A stretch of DNA of 64,000 nt from Chitinophaga sp. Ak27 (GCF_012726295.1 NZ_JABAOB010000006.1:479829-543828); one strand, 5' to 3'. Numbered from the stretch's first letter, positions 35,101-43,885 are shown. Program-made: numbers and translations. The notes: generated by a model not told the origin, from the letters alone.

Positions 35101-36156
35101 CGTATCTACAAGCCTATCGGCATTTTGCTTGATATTCAGTTGCCCGTTAAGGACGGCTGGCAGGTAATGGAAGAATTAAAAAATGATCCGCGTACAAGAC
35201 CTATCCCGGTGCATATCATGTCTTCCATGGAAGCCAAAAAGGAAAGCCTGATGAAAGGCGCGGTAGACTTTATCAGCAAGCCGATAGACCCGGAGAGCAT
35301 GCAGTCGATCTTTGAAAAGATGGAATTTGTTTTACAACGTTCTGCCAAGAAAGTGCTGATCCTGGAAGAGAATGCCAAGCACGCCAAAGCACTGGCTTAC
35401 TTCCTGGGCAGTTACCAGGTAAATTCTGAAATCAGTAATAACGTGGAGGATGGCGTTACCTTACTGCAGCAGAAAGATGTAGACTGTGTGATCCTGGACA
35501 TGGGCATCCCTGATGAAAAAGCTTATGCAGCACTGGAAATGGTGAAGGAAATAAAAGGGCTGGAGCAGTTGCCCATCATCATTTTTACAGGTAAAAGCCT
35601 GTCAAAATCTGAGGAACAGCGTATCCGGCAATATGCAGATTCCATTGTGGTAAAAACAGCGCATTCTTACCAGCGTATGCTGGATGAAGTATCGCTGTTC
35701 CTGCACCTGGTATCTGAAAACGCGCCGGTACCGGTCGGTGGAAATGGAAAGATGGGCACGCTGAATGAAGTACTGAAAGACAAAACCGTGTTAATAGCGG
35801 ATGACGACGTCCGCAACATCTTTTCTTTAACCAAGGCTTTGGAAACGCACCAGATGAAAGTATTGTCGGCTATCGATGGCAAAGAGGCATTAGAGCAGCT
35901 GAAAAATCATCCGGTGGATATTGTGCTGATGGATATGATGATGCCGGAAATGGATGGATACGACGCTATTGCAGCCATCCGTAAGCAGCCGGGGTTGCGG
36001 AACCTGCCGATTATTGCCGTTACTGCCAAAGCTATGATGGGCGACCGTGAGAAATGCCTGCAAGCTGGAGCTTCAGATTATATTTCCAAGCCAGTAGATG
36101 TCGACCAGTTATTGTCGCTGTTACGGGTATGGCTATACGATAAAGCGATGAAATAA
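32146..36156 (+). CDS. Hybrid histidine kinase with three receiver domains
   Basis: A 1336-residue membrane sensor. Layout: TM1 (about 13-30), an extracytoplasmic helical sensor (about 35-295) of the nitrate/nitrite-sensing (NIT) type, TM2 (about 298-323, VALVLIVVLVIAFVSF), HAMP (about 325-400), GAF (about 425-580), and a glutamate-rich coiled coil (about 585-670). HisKA follows with H679 (MSHELRTPL), then HATPase_c (N box NLLSNALKFT, G1 box DTGIGIP, G2 box GGTGLGLS). Three receivers are at about 946-1065, 1067-1190 and 1213-1330; the third has the phospho-acceptor near residue 1263 (VLMDMMMPEMDGY). It opens an operon with a response regulator, cheR, cheB and a receiver-kinase. Confidence 0.93.
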   Translation: MKKFFMQLPLPRKLMLIAVIPLICLIYFGTEVFNKQSADIDTIDNLVQKVNTAAVIMKVADEIHLERRSSVNYVLQTGSLNDLLTQRAKTDLAIEAVKSRLLASDSHFFQYSLLNTLARKRQEIDHKNMPQREVLDYYSNLIFRLDDLANINTPDIPVLKGLQRDMNAQSLLAGMAAYQGMLRMDIYYFMRKKEVWPDDFARIENNNDMYNALRTELLERASPATAKSFLQMEQSNESTITNDFIRNAVTTRSIDTLFNADSWWDNSSQAVDQLKQLQHNIMDKVSKDAKAISKKENDLKTRYLVALVLIVVLVIAFVSFTIKGITDSLDLLRIAAVNIARGIPGSAPEIATKDAVGSLARSFQTIDQTSQVLADAADQIGKGNFNIDVQPRSKDDLLGHAIVQMAADLKVFRSKGEQTIWIQSGLNQISETLLGEKDLSALSNDALTDIIQYTGAQTGVLYIRQAGELHFSAGYALSPEHPAPATIKVGKTLLGQQVLRKEPLYLQEAPDSFLYITTGTGAATPGHVLIIPLMHAGITEGVMEIGSLYPFNSSVIDFVKQAATNIAVAIQSTRSRTRLQELLEETQAQAEELQTQHGELESMNVELEAQTQKLQVSEEELKVQQEELMQSNAELEERSRLLEEKNQIIVERNLDIHKKAEELALSTRYKSEFLANMSHELRTPLNSILLLSRLLSENHDHNLNGDQVEYAQVINSSGKGLLTLIDEILDLSKIESGKMELELGEVAVASVCSNMQALFEPIAKEKGLLLVVETAAHAPAYIETDQVRLEQVIKNLLSNALKFTAKGTVTLAVSSGEMPDTIRFAVKDTGIGIPEDKQQVIFEAFQQADGSTRRKYGGTGLGLSISRELAKLLGGQLSVTSKSNEGSEFVMTIPVKPKAAESGDSYEAPAAAKEQEVPTIGRSHFLSPVIPEGVFDDRGLIEKNDAVILIVEDDTHFAKALLDFTHVRGYKGIVSVRGDEAAELARIYKPIGILLDIQLPVKDGWQVMEELKNDPRTRPIPVHIMSSMEAKKESLMKGAVDFISKPIDPESMQSIFEKMEFVLQRSAKKVLILEENAKHAKALAYFLGSYQVNSEISNNVEDGVTLLQQKDVDCVILDMGIPDEKAYAALEMVKEIKGLEQLPIIIFTGKSLSKSEEQRIRQYADSIVVKTAHSYQRMLDEVSLFLHLVSENAPVPVGGNGKMGTLNEVLKDKTVLIADDDVRNIFSLTKALETHQMKVLSAIDGKEALEQLKNHPVDIVLMDMMMPEMDGYDAIAAIRKQPGLRNLPIIAVTAKAMMGDREKCLQAGASDYISKPVDVDQLLSLLRVWLYDKAMK

Positions 36157-36162
36157 ATTGTT

Positions 36163-36537
36163 ATGGGCAAGAAGCAAGTATTGATCGTAGATGATGATAC
36201 ACGGAATATTTTTGCATTAACGGCGGTATTGAAATCCAGGTCTATTCGCTGTTTATCTGCCGGCAGCTGCGCAGAAGCGTTGCATCTGCTAACAGGAGAT
36301 CACGACATTGGGGTGGTACTCATGGATATCATGATGCCGGAAATAGATGGATATGAAACAATGGCAGCTATTCGTGCGCTCCCCGGAAATCAGCAATTGC
36401 CGGTGATTGCGGTAACCGCCAATGCCATGGTAGGCGACCGGGAGAAATGCCTGGAAGCGGGGGCGGATGATTATATTTCAAAACCCATTGATGTAGACAA
36501 ATTACTCTTACAATTACAACAATATTTATCTGTATAA
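36163..36537 (+). CDS. Single-domain response regulator, CheR/CheB operon
   Basis: A 124-residue receiver with acidic residues D10-D12, phospho-acceptor D55 (LMDIMMPEIDGYET) and lysine in YISKPIDVDKL. It begins 6 bases after the hybrid-kinase stop and is very similar to the kinase's own third receiver (shared motifs DDxRNIF and GDREKCLxAGAxDYISKP), suggesting duplication of that domain. It probably shares its phosphoryl source. Confidence 0.93.
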   Translation: MGKKQVLIVDDDTRNIFALTAVLKSRSIRCLSAGSCAEALHLLTGDHDIGVVLMDIMMPEIDGYETMAAIRALPGNQQLPVIAVTANAMVGDREKCLEAGADDYISKPIDVDKLLLQLQQYLSV

Positions 36538-36540
36538 GGC

Positions 36541-37368
36541 GTGAGCAAGAACCCGATAAGCGAGCAGGAAGTAAATATATTACTCAACGATGTGTGGGAA
36601 CGGTATGGTTATGACTTTACGGAATATGCGCCTGCTTCGATTAACCGGCGCGTGAATCACCTGTTCCAGGTGGACCGTTTCCCCAGTTTCGCGGAGTACC
36701 GCTACCGTATTATTTCTGATCCGGAGTATGCCATGCGTTTTGTGGAAGAAATTACGGTGAATGTAACGGAGATGTTCCGTGATCCTTCTTTTTACCAGGC
36801 GTTGCGTACACATGTTTTGCCGGTATTGGCCACTTATCCGTCTGTCAGGATATGGCATGCAGGCTGTTCTACGGGAGAAGAGGTATATTCTGTTGCCATT
36901 TTGCTGAAGGAAGCAGGGTTGTTGCAAAAATCTGTTATCTATGCCACCGATATCAATGTGAGCGTATTGGAGAAGGGAAGGAAAGGAATGTTCCGCCTGT
37001 CCCAGATGCAGCAATATTCCCGTAATTATATGGAAGCAGGAGGAAGAGAAGATTTCTCCTCCTACTATACGGCCAATTATGAATACGCCAAGTTCAGGGG
37101 GGAGCTGGGAGATAAGATTATTTTCTCACCGCATAACCTGGTAACAGATGGTTCTTTCAATGAATTCCAGTTGATCATTTGCAGAAATGTGTTGATCTAC
37201 TTTAATAAAAAGCTACAGGACAGAGTACTCACCTTATTCAGCGATAGCCTGGAACAGCTGGGCTTCCTGGCCTTAGGGAGTAAAGAAACACTGAGTTTTA
37301 CCAGTGTAACCCGTAAGTTCAGACAATTAGATAACAAGGAGAAGATCTGGCGGAAAATGCAGTTGTAA
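36541..37368 (+). CDS. CheR-type protein-glutamate methyltransferase
   Basis: A 275-residue S-adenosylmethionine-dependent methyltransferase that in chemotaxis methylates receptor glutamates. It has the CheR N-terminal helical domain (ASINRRVNHLFQVDRFPSF) and the SAM motif IWHAGCSTGEEVYS, then FNEFQLIICRNVLIYF near the C-terminus. The start codon is GTG, 3 bases after the preceding stop. No chemoreceptor, CheA or CheW gene is nearby; the target is unknown. Confidence 0.92.
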   Translation: MSKNPISEQEVNILLNDVWERYGYDFTEYAPASINRRVNHLFQVDRFPSFAEYRYRIISDPEYAMRFVEEITVNVTEMFRDPSFYQALRTHVLPVLATYPSVRIWHAGCSTGEEVYSVAILLKEAGLLQKSVIYATDINVSVLEKGRKGMFRLSQMQQYSRNYMEAGGREDFSSYYTANYEYAKFRGELGDKIIFSPHNLVTDGSFNEFQLIICRNVLIYFNKKLQDRVLTLFSDSLEQLGFLALGSKETLSFTSVTRKFRQLDNKEKIWRKMQL

Positions 37369-37386
37369 TAATGAAACAATGACTTT

Positions 37387-37959
37387 ATGACTACGGCTCC
37401 GTATTTAATAGTAATAGGCGGCTCTGCCGGCGGGCTACAGCCTGTGTTGCACTTATTGCCTGCGTTAAACACTTTGATTAATGCGGCCATTGTCATTGTT
37501 TTACACCGGCCCAGCCATTACGAATCGCAATTGACCGGCTTGTTATCGGCAAGGTCTGTATTGCCGGTAAAAGAGGCGCCGGAGAAGGAGCCATTGTTAC
37601 CGGGCGTTGTTTACATTGCCCCGGCCGACTATCATTTACTGATAGAAAAGGATCACACTTTATCTCTGGATGCTTCGGAGAAAGTGAATTTTAGCCGGCC
37701 CAGTATTGATGTCACATTTTCTTCCGCTGCATTAGCCTACCGCAATAATATGGCGGCCATCCTACTATCTGGCGCTAATGATGATGGAATAGAGGGGTTG
37801 ATAGACGTGCATGAAGCGGGGGGGACAACGGCTGTACAAGACCCTGCCACGGCGGAAGTAGACTATATGCCACGTCATGCAATGGAGCAGGCGCCTGTAG
37901 ATATTGTATTACAGCCATCCGAGATGGCGGCGTTTATAAACGAGATGGGTGGGATATGA
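37387..37959 (+). CDS. CheB-type methylesterase, without receiver domain
   Basis: A 190-residue stand-alone methylesterase. The serine triad residues fit the family: S in VIGGSAGGLQPV, H in VIVLHRPSHYESQ and D in LLSGANDDGIEGL. The receiver that normally precedes the catalytic domain is missing; the operon's separate receiver may replace it. It pairs with CheR, so reversible glutamate methylation of a non-chemotaxis target is the likely role. Confidence 0.92.
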   Translation: MTTAPYLIVIGGSAGGLQPVLHLLPALNTLINAAIVIVLHRPSHYESQLTGLLSARSVLPVKEAPEKEPLLPGVVYIAPADYHLLIEKDHTLSLDASEKVNFSRPSIDVTFSSAALAYRNNMAAILLSGANDDGIEGLIDVHEAGGTTAVQDPATAEVDYMPRHAMEQAPVDIVLQPSEMAAFINEMGGI

Positions 37960-37980
37960 TTTATGTAAAATGAATGCGGT

Positions 37981-39252
37981 ATGATTTTAATAGTAGATGA
38001 CAAGCCGGAGAATATTTTATCGATCCGGAAAACGTTGGAACAGTACCAGTTTGAGGTAGACACCGCCTTATCAGGCGAGGAAGCACTCCGGAAAATATTG
38101 AAGCAAAACTATACGCTCATTATTCTTGATGTGCAGATGCCCAGCATGGATGGATTTGAAGTAGCAGAAGCGCTGTCGGGTTACAGTAAAGCGAAAGATA
38201 TTCCCATCATATTTTTATCAGCTGTGAATAAGGATAAAAGATTTATCGTAAAAGGATACGACTCTGGCGGAATAGACTATATCACCAAACCTGTAGATCC
38301 GGATATCCTGTTGATGAAAGTAAAAACGTTTTCCCGGCTTTACCAGCAGTCGCAGGAATTAAAGCAAATGCACCAGTCGCTCAAAGAGGAAGTGGAAGTA
38401 CGCAAGCTGGCACAGGAAGCGCTGATTGCGCATCAGCAGCAGGTAAACGACATGTTGGAGCAAAAGGTAAGAGAACGGACCGAAGAGCTGAGGGAAATTA
38501 ATAAATCGCTGGAGGCCAGCAACCATGATCTTCAGCAGTTTGCCTCCGTGGCTTCCCACGACCTGAAAGAGCCATTGCGTAAAATTCAGCTGTTTGGAGC
38601 TATTCTGAGGGATAAATTTTTACAGATGAATCCCAGCGCCCTGTCGTATATGGAGCGGATTGTAAGCTCCTCTGAACGCATGGCAAGGCTTATCAACGAC
38701 TTGTTGAACTATTCCCGCCTTTCGGTAGATAGTATATACGAACTCACGGATTTTAATGTCATTATCGATGAAATTTTAAGTGACCTGGAGTTAATGATAC
38801 TGGAGCGGGGCGCAGTGATTGCTGTAGAAAAAATGCCCCAGATTGAAGCGGTGCCTGGTCAGGTGAGGCAGGTTTTCCAGAACATCATCAGCAACGCTTT
38901 GAAATTTTCCCGGAAAGACGTGGCTCCCCGAGTGGAGATTACCGCTGAAACAGTAACAGATTTGAATCCCGACAGTGCCGCCTTTTCCGGCGGGCAATAC
39001 TGCCGCATTGTAATCCGGGACAACGGTATTGGCTTTAACGAAAAATATCTCTCTAAAATATTTACCATATTTCAGCGGTTACATACCGCAGAAGTATATG
39101 AGGGAACAGGGATTGGGCTGGCCATAGCCAAAAAAGTAATCGATAAGCATGGAGGTATTATTACTGCCAGGAGCCGGGAAGCAGAAGGGGCTACCTTTAT
39201 AATTGTATTGCCGCTCCGGCAGGGAAAGTATCCGCAAGCAGATAGTATATAA
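37981..39252 (+). CDS. Receiver-histidine kinase fusion
   Basis: A soluble 423-residue protein: receiver at 1-120 (phospho-acceptor D50, LIILDVQMPSMDGFEV), a coiled coil at about 125-185, then HisKA with H193 (VASHDLKEPLRKIQ) and HATPase_c (NIISNALKFS, RDNGIGF, GTGIGLAIAKK). It resembles the phytochrome-type kinases with bacteriophytochrome-like HisKA boxes. It ends the CheR/CheB operon, 21 bases after cheB. Confidence 0.92.
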   Translation: MILIVDDKPENILSIRKTLEQYQFEVDTALSGEEALRKILKQNYTLIILDVQMPSMDGFEVAEALSGYSKAKDIPIIFLSAVNKDKRFIVKGYDSGGIDYITKPVDPDILLMKVKTFSRLYQQSQELKQMHQSLKEEVEVRKLAQEALIAHQQQVNDMLEQKVRERTEELREINKSLEASNHDLQQFASVASHDLKEPLRKIQLFGAILRDKFLQMNPSALSYMERIVSSSERMARLINDLLNYSRLSVDSIYELTDFNVIIDEILSDLELMILERGAVIAVEKMPQIEAVPGQVRQVFQNIISNALKFSRKDVAPRVEITAETVTDLNPDSAAFSGGQYCRIVIRDNGIGFNEKYLSKIFTIFQRLHTAEVYEGTGIGLAIAKKVIDKHGGIITARSREAEGATFIIVLPLRQGKYPQADSI

Positions 39253-39258
39253 AACAGA

Positions 39259-39281
39259 AAACCCGCGCTGGGCGCGGGTTT
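39259..39281. terminator. Bidirectional terminator
   Basis: AAACCCGCG (39259-39267) pairs with CGCGGGTTT (39273-39281) around CTGGG. It lies 6 bases after the kinase stop and 8 bases beyond the 3' end of tRNA-Ala on the other strand, and could serve both. Confidence 0.75.
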
Positions 39282-39289
39282 CAAAAAAG

Positions 39290-39362
39290 TGGAGGATATC
39301 GGACTCGAACCGATCACCTCAAACATGCCATGCTTGCGCTCTACCAGATGAGCTAATCCCCC
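39290..39362 (-). tRNA. tRNA-Ala (anticodon GGC)
   Basis: Minus strand: acceptor GGGGGAT/ATCCTCC with one G-U pair, D arm GCTC...GAGC, anticodon arm CAAGC-ATGGCAT-GTTTG giving anticodon GGC, and T arm ATCGG-TTCGAGT-CCGAT. 73 bases; 3' CCA not encoded. Confidence 0.96.
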
Positions 39363-39389
39363 TCATTTCAATTTCCCCTTTCGGGAGTG

Positions 39390-39419
39390 CAAAAATATAT
39401 CTTTTCCTGAAAACACCAA
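39390..39419 (-). promoter_or_regulatory. Promoter of tRNA-Ala
   Basis: Minus strand TTG (39419-39417), 19 bases, then TATTTTTG (39397-39390), a full match to TAnnTTTG. Transcription would begin about 20-25 bases before the tRNA. Confidence 0.75.
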
Positions 39420-39423
39420 CTTT

Positions 39424-39843
39424 TTATATAAAATCTTTAAAAATTCCTTCCACCGCTTCTTTCAGATCCTTTAAAAGTAAGGGTTTGCGAAGTAGTTTAA
39501 CGACCATCGGGTTGGCGTTGGTGCGGGTAATATCGCCATAATCCAGGGAAGAAGACACCATAATGATGTGGCATTGGGACTTGATCTTTTGTGGATAGGC
39601 ATCAAATGCCTGCAAAAATTCGAAGCCATCCATTTCCGGCATCTGTATGTCCAGGAGTATAACAGTAGGAGGGATTTTAGGTAAGGTAATATTGGAGGAC
39701 AGGAACTCCAACGCCTTGTTGGCGTTAGCAAATGATAGTACCGTTCTGCTGATTTGTTGAATTCCGATCAACTTTTCATGCAGTAACAAATCAATCTCAT
39801 TGTCATCAATTAATATGACACGCAGGTCAGGTATCGAATTCAT
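39424..39843 (-). CDS. Single-domain response regulator ending the ThiF operon
   Basis: A receiver of 139 residues from the ATG at 39843 (an upstream in-frame start at 39885 would lie deeper in the preceding gene). Acidic residues D13-D14, phospho-acceptor D65 (ILLDIQMPEMDGFE) and the conserved lysine in LLRKPLLLKD. Its start overlaps the end of the receiver-kinase gene by 17 bases, so it is co-translated. A single-receiver protein here could accept phosphoryl groups from the 7TM kinase. Confidence 0.9.
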   Translation of the reverse strand: MNSIPDLRVILIDDNEIDLLLHEKLIGIQQISRTVLSFANANKALEFLSSNITLPKIPPTVILLDIQMPEMDGFEFLQAFDAYPQKIKSQCHIIMVSSSLDYGDITRTNANPMVVKLLRKPLLLKDLKEAVEGIFKDFI

Positions 39844-40924
39844 TTCTGTTGGGGATGGTAATTTCAAATTGGGTGCCTTCGCCATACTTTGACTCTACAT
39901 TAATAGTGCCGCCGATCTTACTCAGTGCCTCTTTCACAATGTACAAGCCAATACCACTGCCCGGTTTATTGTTGTTTTTGGATCGGAAGAACATCTTGAA
40001 GATATTATTCAAATGCTCGCTCAAAATACCAATACCATTGTCCCGAATGCAAATAGTAGCCTTATGTGGTTCTACTTTTACGGCCAGGTTTACCATAGGG
40101 TTAGCTTCCTCCGGCTTTTGGTACTTAACAGCATTTGATATGAGATTGTTCAATATAACACTGATCCTGAACGTATCTCCCCGGAAATCTACCGCCTGGT
40201 CTACCTGGGTTTGAAAAAGTATCTGGGTATTCTGCGGTTTAAATGCAGTGATGCAGTCAGACAGCAAACTGCTGAAGTCAATTTTTTCATATTCTACTTC
40301 CAGCCGTGAATTCCGGTAGTATTCAATAATCTTTTGAATAAAATCATCCAGCTTCAATACACAGCTTTCGACCATATTTATATAGCCATTAGGATCGACT
40401 ACTGAATTATCCAGCCGTGAGAGATTAATAATTCCCAGTACAGACATCAGGGGAGAACGCAGGTCATGAGAGGTAGAATAAATAAACCGGTTCAACTCAT
40501 CATTGGTTTTTTCCAGCTCTTCAATTTTCTCCCTGAGTTGTTTACGTGTCCGGTATATTTCGTAAGCGTTATTGATGGTTCTGTGCAGTTCATGCTCATC
40601 CCACGGCTTCTTGATATAGGAGTAGATGTGTCCTTTGTTGATGGCATCTATAATATCTTCTACGTCCGTATAACCCGTGAGCAAAATACGCATGGGGTCG
40701 GGGAGAACTTCTTTGATTTCGTTGAAAAATTCCACCCCGGTGGTAACAGGCATTTTCTGGTCTGCGATAATAATATGCACCATGATCTCTTTCAGCAGCA
40801 GTTTTCCTTCCTGTGCCGAAGAAGCCGTATAAATTTCATAACTTCTGCGAAAGCCTGCTTTGAACGCATTCAGGTTATGAATTTCATCATCGATGTATAA
40901 TATTCTAATACGGTTTTCTTTCAT
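39827..40924 (-). CDS. Receiver-histidine kinase fusion (second)
   Basis: A soluble 365-residue protein: receiver (D55, IIIADQKMPVTTGVEF, a variant with ADQKMP rather than LDxxMP), coiled coil at about 125-145, HisKA with H153 (STSHDLRSPLMSVLG) and HATPase_c (NNLISNAVKYQ, RDNGIGI, GSGIGLYIVKEA). It lies 14 bases after the 7TM kinase gene and overlaps the following receiver gene. Confidence 0.92.
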   Translation of the reverse strand: MKENRIRILYIDDEIHNLNAFKAGFRRSYEIYTASSAQEGKLLLKEIMVHIIIADQKMPVTTGVEFFNEIKEVLPDPMRILLTGYTDVEDIIDAINKGHIYSYIKKPWDEHELHRTINNAYEIYRTRKQLREKIEELEKTNDELNRFIYSTSHDLRSPLMSVLGIINLSRLDNSVVDPNGYINMVESCVLKLDDFIQKIIEYYRNSRLEVEYEKIDFSSLLSDCITAFKPQNTQILFQTQVDQAVDFRGDTFRISVILNNLISNAVKYQKPEEANPMVNLAVKVEPHKATICIRDNGIGILSEHLNNIFKMFFRSKNNNKPGSGIGLYIVKEALSKIGGTINVESKYGEGTQFEITIPNRNEFDT

Positions 40925-40938
40925 TGAAAGATCTTAGG

Positions 40939-43095
40939 TTACGATAAATGGTTTGTTATATCGAGTGGTAAATATATAATAAATTCTGCTCCCTCTCCGG
41001 GGGCAGAATTCACGATAATTTTTCCCTTATGCTTTTCTATAATGCTGAATACAATAGATAAGCCGAGGCCGGTACCTTCTCCCACATCCTTGGTAGTAAA
41101 GAAAGGGTCGAATATCTTTTCGCGTACGCTTTCCGACATGCCAATACCTGTGTCTTTGATGGTGATGATCACAAACTCGCGCTCCAGGGCCGTTTTGATG
41201 GTAATAGACTCGTTGTGATGTTCTTTCTTGGATTTAATGGCGTTCAGTGCATTCGAGAAAATGTTCATGAATACCTGGTTGATCTTGCCGGCATAACATT
41301 CAATCTTGGGCAGGTTGCCATACTCTTTTACAATACTCACATAAGATGGGATGGCATTGCGAAGTAGCACCAGCGTAGAATCCAGGCCCTCGTGGATATC
41401 GATGGATTTTACATCGCTTTCATCGAGGCGGCTGAAGGTGCGTAATCCTTTTACGATTTCAGCGGTCCGGGTGGCGCCATCTTCAATACCCTTTATCAAC
41501 GATGTAATTTCTTCGTGTATATAATCGATATCGATTTCTTTTTTGAATGATTCTATTTCTGCCAGTACCTTAGGAATATCAGGGGTACTGTCGTTCAATG
41601 AACCATATCGCTCCAGCAATTCCTTCAGGTCGGCAATATCCAGTTTCAGTGGTTTGATATTGGAGGTCACGAAATTGATCGGGTTATTGATTTCGTGCGC
41701 AATACCGGCCGTGAGCTGACCCAGCGATGCCATTTTTTCCTTTTCTACCAATTGGGTTTGGGCGTCTTTCAGGTTGGTTAATGCAGTATTCAGCTCCAGG
41801 TTGGTTGCTTGCAGGTCTTCCGTCCTGTCTCTTACCTTGGTTTCCAGGATAATATTTTGTTCTCTTACCAATCGCTCGTTTTCCTGTGAAATGGCCAGTG
41901 CCATTTGTTGAGACGCTTCTTTTTCTGCCTTGAAAACGTTGATCTTATGCGCCAGTGCGAAAGACAGTAACAGTACTTCCAGGGCGGATCCTATCTGCAG
42001 GGCATAATAGGTAAAGTTATTGTAAGGAAGTACGTTAAAGTTACGCAGTACAAAAATCACCACGCTGGCCAGGAATATGGACCATGCCAGCAGGAAGAAC
42101 CTGGCTGCAGGTACTCCCCTGGAGCTGATGCGAAGTGCCACAATGAAAGCCATCACTGAAGCCAGGAAGGCATCCAGCTGGACCAGGATTTGTGCATAGT
42201 CATACATCCCCAGGAAGGTGGGTATAAATACCACCATGTACATCACCAGGATGATATTAAGTATTTTGTTACCTATCGGGAAATTTTCTTTGGTAGATAA
42301 AAACTGCTGGATAAACGTGACGGCAGCCAACCCGTTGAGTACTGGTACCAGCGCCGTGGCGTGTATTGCCAGCCAGGGACTGTTGGGATACAGGAAGCGA
42401 AAGGAATATCCCTGCAGGGTAACCTGGGTAAGGGCTGTAAAGACGATATAACTCACGTAAATCAGGTAGCTATTGTCCCGGGTAGATACATATATAAAGA
42501 GGTTATAGAAGATCATTGCCAAAGCAACGCCCACATATATACCAAATATCAGCTCCCGCTTATTGTTTTTTTCAGCTATTGTATTGGGCGCGCCCAGGTA
42601 AATAGGAAGTTGTAGCTGTTCCCCCGCTTTCACCTTCAGGTAATACTGCCGGGTTTCGTTAACGGGTATGTTTACACGAAACTGGTAGTTCTGGTGATCA
42701 TAACCCCGGTCTTTATACCGGGTAAACTCTCCCAGCCGGGTACTTTTCACCTGCCCATCTGGCAATATTTCGAAGAGCGTAATATCATCTATGATGGGAT
42801 ATTCTACTTCCAGCATCAGTTGGCTGGTGCTGGATTCATTGTGGATCGAAAACCTGGCCCATTGGGTATAAGGCGTAATCTGCAGGTTGGGCACTTCCTG
42901 CCCCGAGGCTTTGAAAGCCTGTTGCCGGGCTTGTTCAATGGTAAGAGAATTGCCTTTATCCGTATAAAGTTCAAGGTGCCCGCCTATCTGCAGCAGATCC
43001 TTTGAATTCTTAAATACAACAGGTTGTGCTGTTATATGTAACAGGAAGGATAAGGTAAATATAGACCACAAAATAACAAGCTTGGACAACATCAA
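40939..43095 (-). CDS. 7TM-DISM sensor histidine kinase
   Basis: A 718-residue membrane receptor kinase. A signal peptide (about 1-24) is followed by an extracytoplasmic beta-sandwich domain (about 35-175; 7TMR-DISMED2 type, which is thought to bind small organic ligands) and seven transmembrane helices (about 182-385). A cytoplasmic coiled coil follows, then HisKA with H467 (LTAGIAHEINNPINF) and HATPase_c (NALNAIKSKK, DTGIGMSE, GTGLGLSIV). It is co-directional with two upstream enzyme genes and two downstream phosphorelay genes. The ligand is unknown. Confidence 0.92.
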   Translation of the reverse strand: MMLSKLVILWSIFTLSFLLHITAQPVVFKNSKDLLQIGGHLELYTDKGNSLTIEQARQQAFKASGQEVPNLQITPYTQWARFSIHNESSTSQLMLEVEYPIIDDITLFEILPDGQVKSTRLGEFTRYKDRGYDHQNYQFRVNIPVNETRQYYLKVKAGEQLQLPIYLGAPNTIAEKNNKRELIFGIYVGVALAMIFYNLFIYVSTRDNSYLIYVSYIVFTALTQVTLQGYSFRFLYPNSPWLAIHATALVPVLNGLAAVTFIQQFLSTKENFPIGNKILNIILVMYMVVFIPTFLGMYDYAQILVQLDAFLASVMAFIVALRISSRGVPAARFFLLAWSIFLASVVIFVLRNFNVLPYNNFTYYALQIGSALEVLLLSFALAHKINVFKAEKEASQQMALAISQENERLVREQNIILETKVRDRTEDLQATNLELNTALTNLKDAQTQLVEKEKMASLGQLTAGIAHEINNPINFVTSNIKPLKLDIADLKELLERYGSLNDSTPDIPKVLAEIESFKKEIDIDYIHEEITSLIKGIEDGATRTAEIVKGLRTFSRLDESDVKSIDIHEGLDSTLVLLRNAIPSYVSIVKEYGNLPKIECYAGKINQVFMNIFSNALNAIKSKKEHHNESITIKTALEREFVIITIKDTGIGMSESVREKIFDPFFTTKDVGEGTGLGLSIVFSIIEKHKGKIIVNSAPGEGAEFIIYLPLDITNHLS

Positions 43096-43148
43096 TGCTG
43101 AGATTAAATAAGGCTTGAATTTATGTTATTTTTTAATAATCATTTTAA

Positions 43149-43847
43149 TCAGGGAGTTGAATGAACAGGAGAGGGGATTTTAAGGCTATAATTTACATCA
43201 TAACTCCCCTTAGGTCCTACTTCTATTTTAGTCTGCATGGGATTTTCCCGCAGGTCTGAAATGAGCAGCTTTTCTTTAGGATCAGCGTGTGGCAGGCTGA
43301 AGGGATCGGTAATTACCATAGCGGTTGCCAGGAAGTCGTCTTTAGGATAGAAAAAAGTACCGTTATTTCCCAGCGATTCATCGATAATAAATCCTACACG
43401 TTTACCTACCCGTGCCGTAATCGGAGCACACAAAACGTGGTAGGTGTCGATCGGCAATTGGGCACCAAGTACTACGCCTACCCTGGCCAGTACCTGGCTA
43501 CCTATTCCCATTCCTGCTACTTCTTTGGAATTCCACATACCACAGATTTCTGCACTGCCTTTTTTTATGTAAGAATATATCCTTGGATCATATTTGCCGA
43601 TAGCTGTTTCAATCGGGAGCGGTAACTTGCCATCGGCTACCTGTACGCGCGCGCCTCCATATGTCTTGGTACGGGTTTCGTCCTCAACAATGATCACTAT
43701 CGTGTTTTCGTGTTGCATCCAATCAGCGCTGCCGGATGTTACCTGGGCTATACCAAAATAAATTTCCAACAGCTTGAGATGCCCTGTATAAAACCTCATA
43801 CAGGCCTCAGGATCATCCGGAGCCCTAAATACCCTTACATTAATCAT
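43149..43847 (-). CDS. Probable GNAT-fold acyltransferase
   Basis: A 232-residue protein with no signal peptide. Features fitting a GNAT or LuxI/N-acyl-amino-acid-synthase fold: a strand with GGARVQV (about 65-71), a central AEICGMWNSKEVAGMGIGSQ, then LARVGVVLGAQ and a final HVLCAPITARVGKRVGFII, the RxGF ending being typical. A FeeM- or LuxI-type acyl transfer from acyl-ACP is one possibility, but only the fold is supported. It follows the ThiF-like gene by 38 bases and precedes the 7TM kinase gene by 53. Confidence 0.55.
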   Translation of the reverse strand: MINVRVFRAPDDPEACMRFYTGHLKLLEIYFGIAQVTSGSADWMQHENTIVIIVEDETRTKTYGGARVQVADGKLPLPIETAIGKYDPRIYSYIKKGSAEICGMWNSKEVAGMGIGSQVLARVGVVLGAQLPIDTYHVLCAPITARVGKRVGFIIDESLGNNGTFFYPKDDFLATAMVITDPFSLPHADPKEKLLISDLRENPMQTKIEVGPKGSYDVNYSLKIPSPVHSTP

Positions 43848-43885
43848 GACATTGCGGAATAGCGCTTATACAAGGCGTAAGTACG

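Noticed and set aside
36541..37959. CheR and CheB as evidence for a chemotaxis operon
   Set aside because: No CheA, CheW, CheY-type motility pairing or chemoreceptor gene is nearby; reported instead as a non-chemotaxis methylation module.
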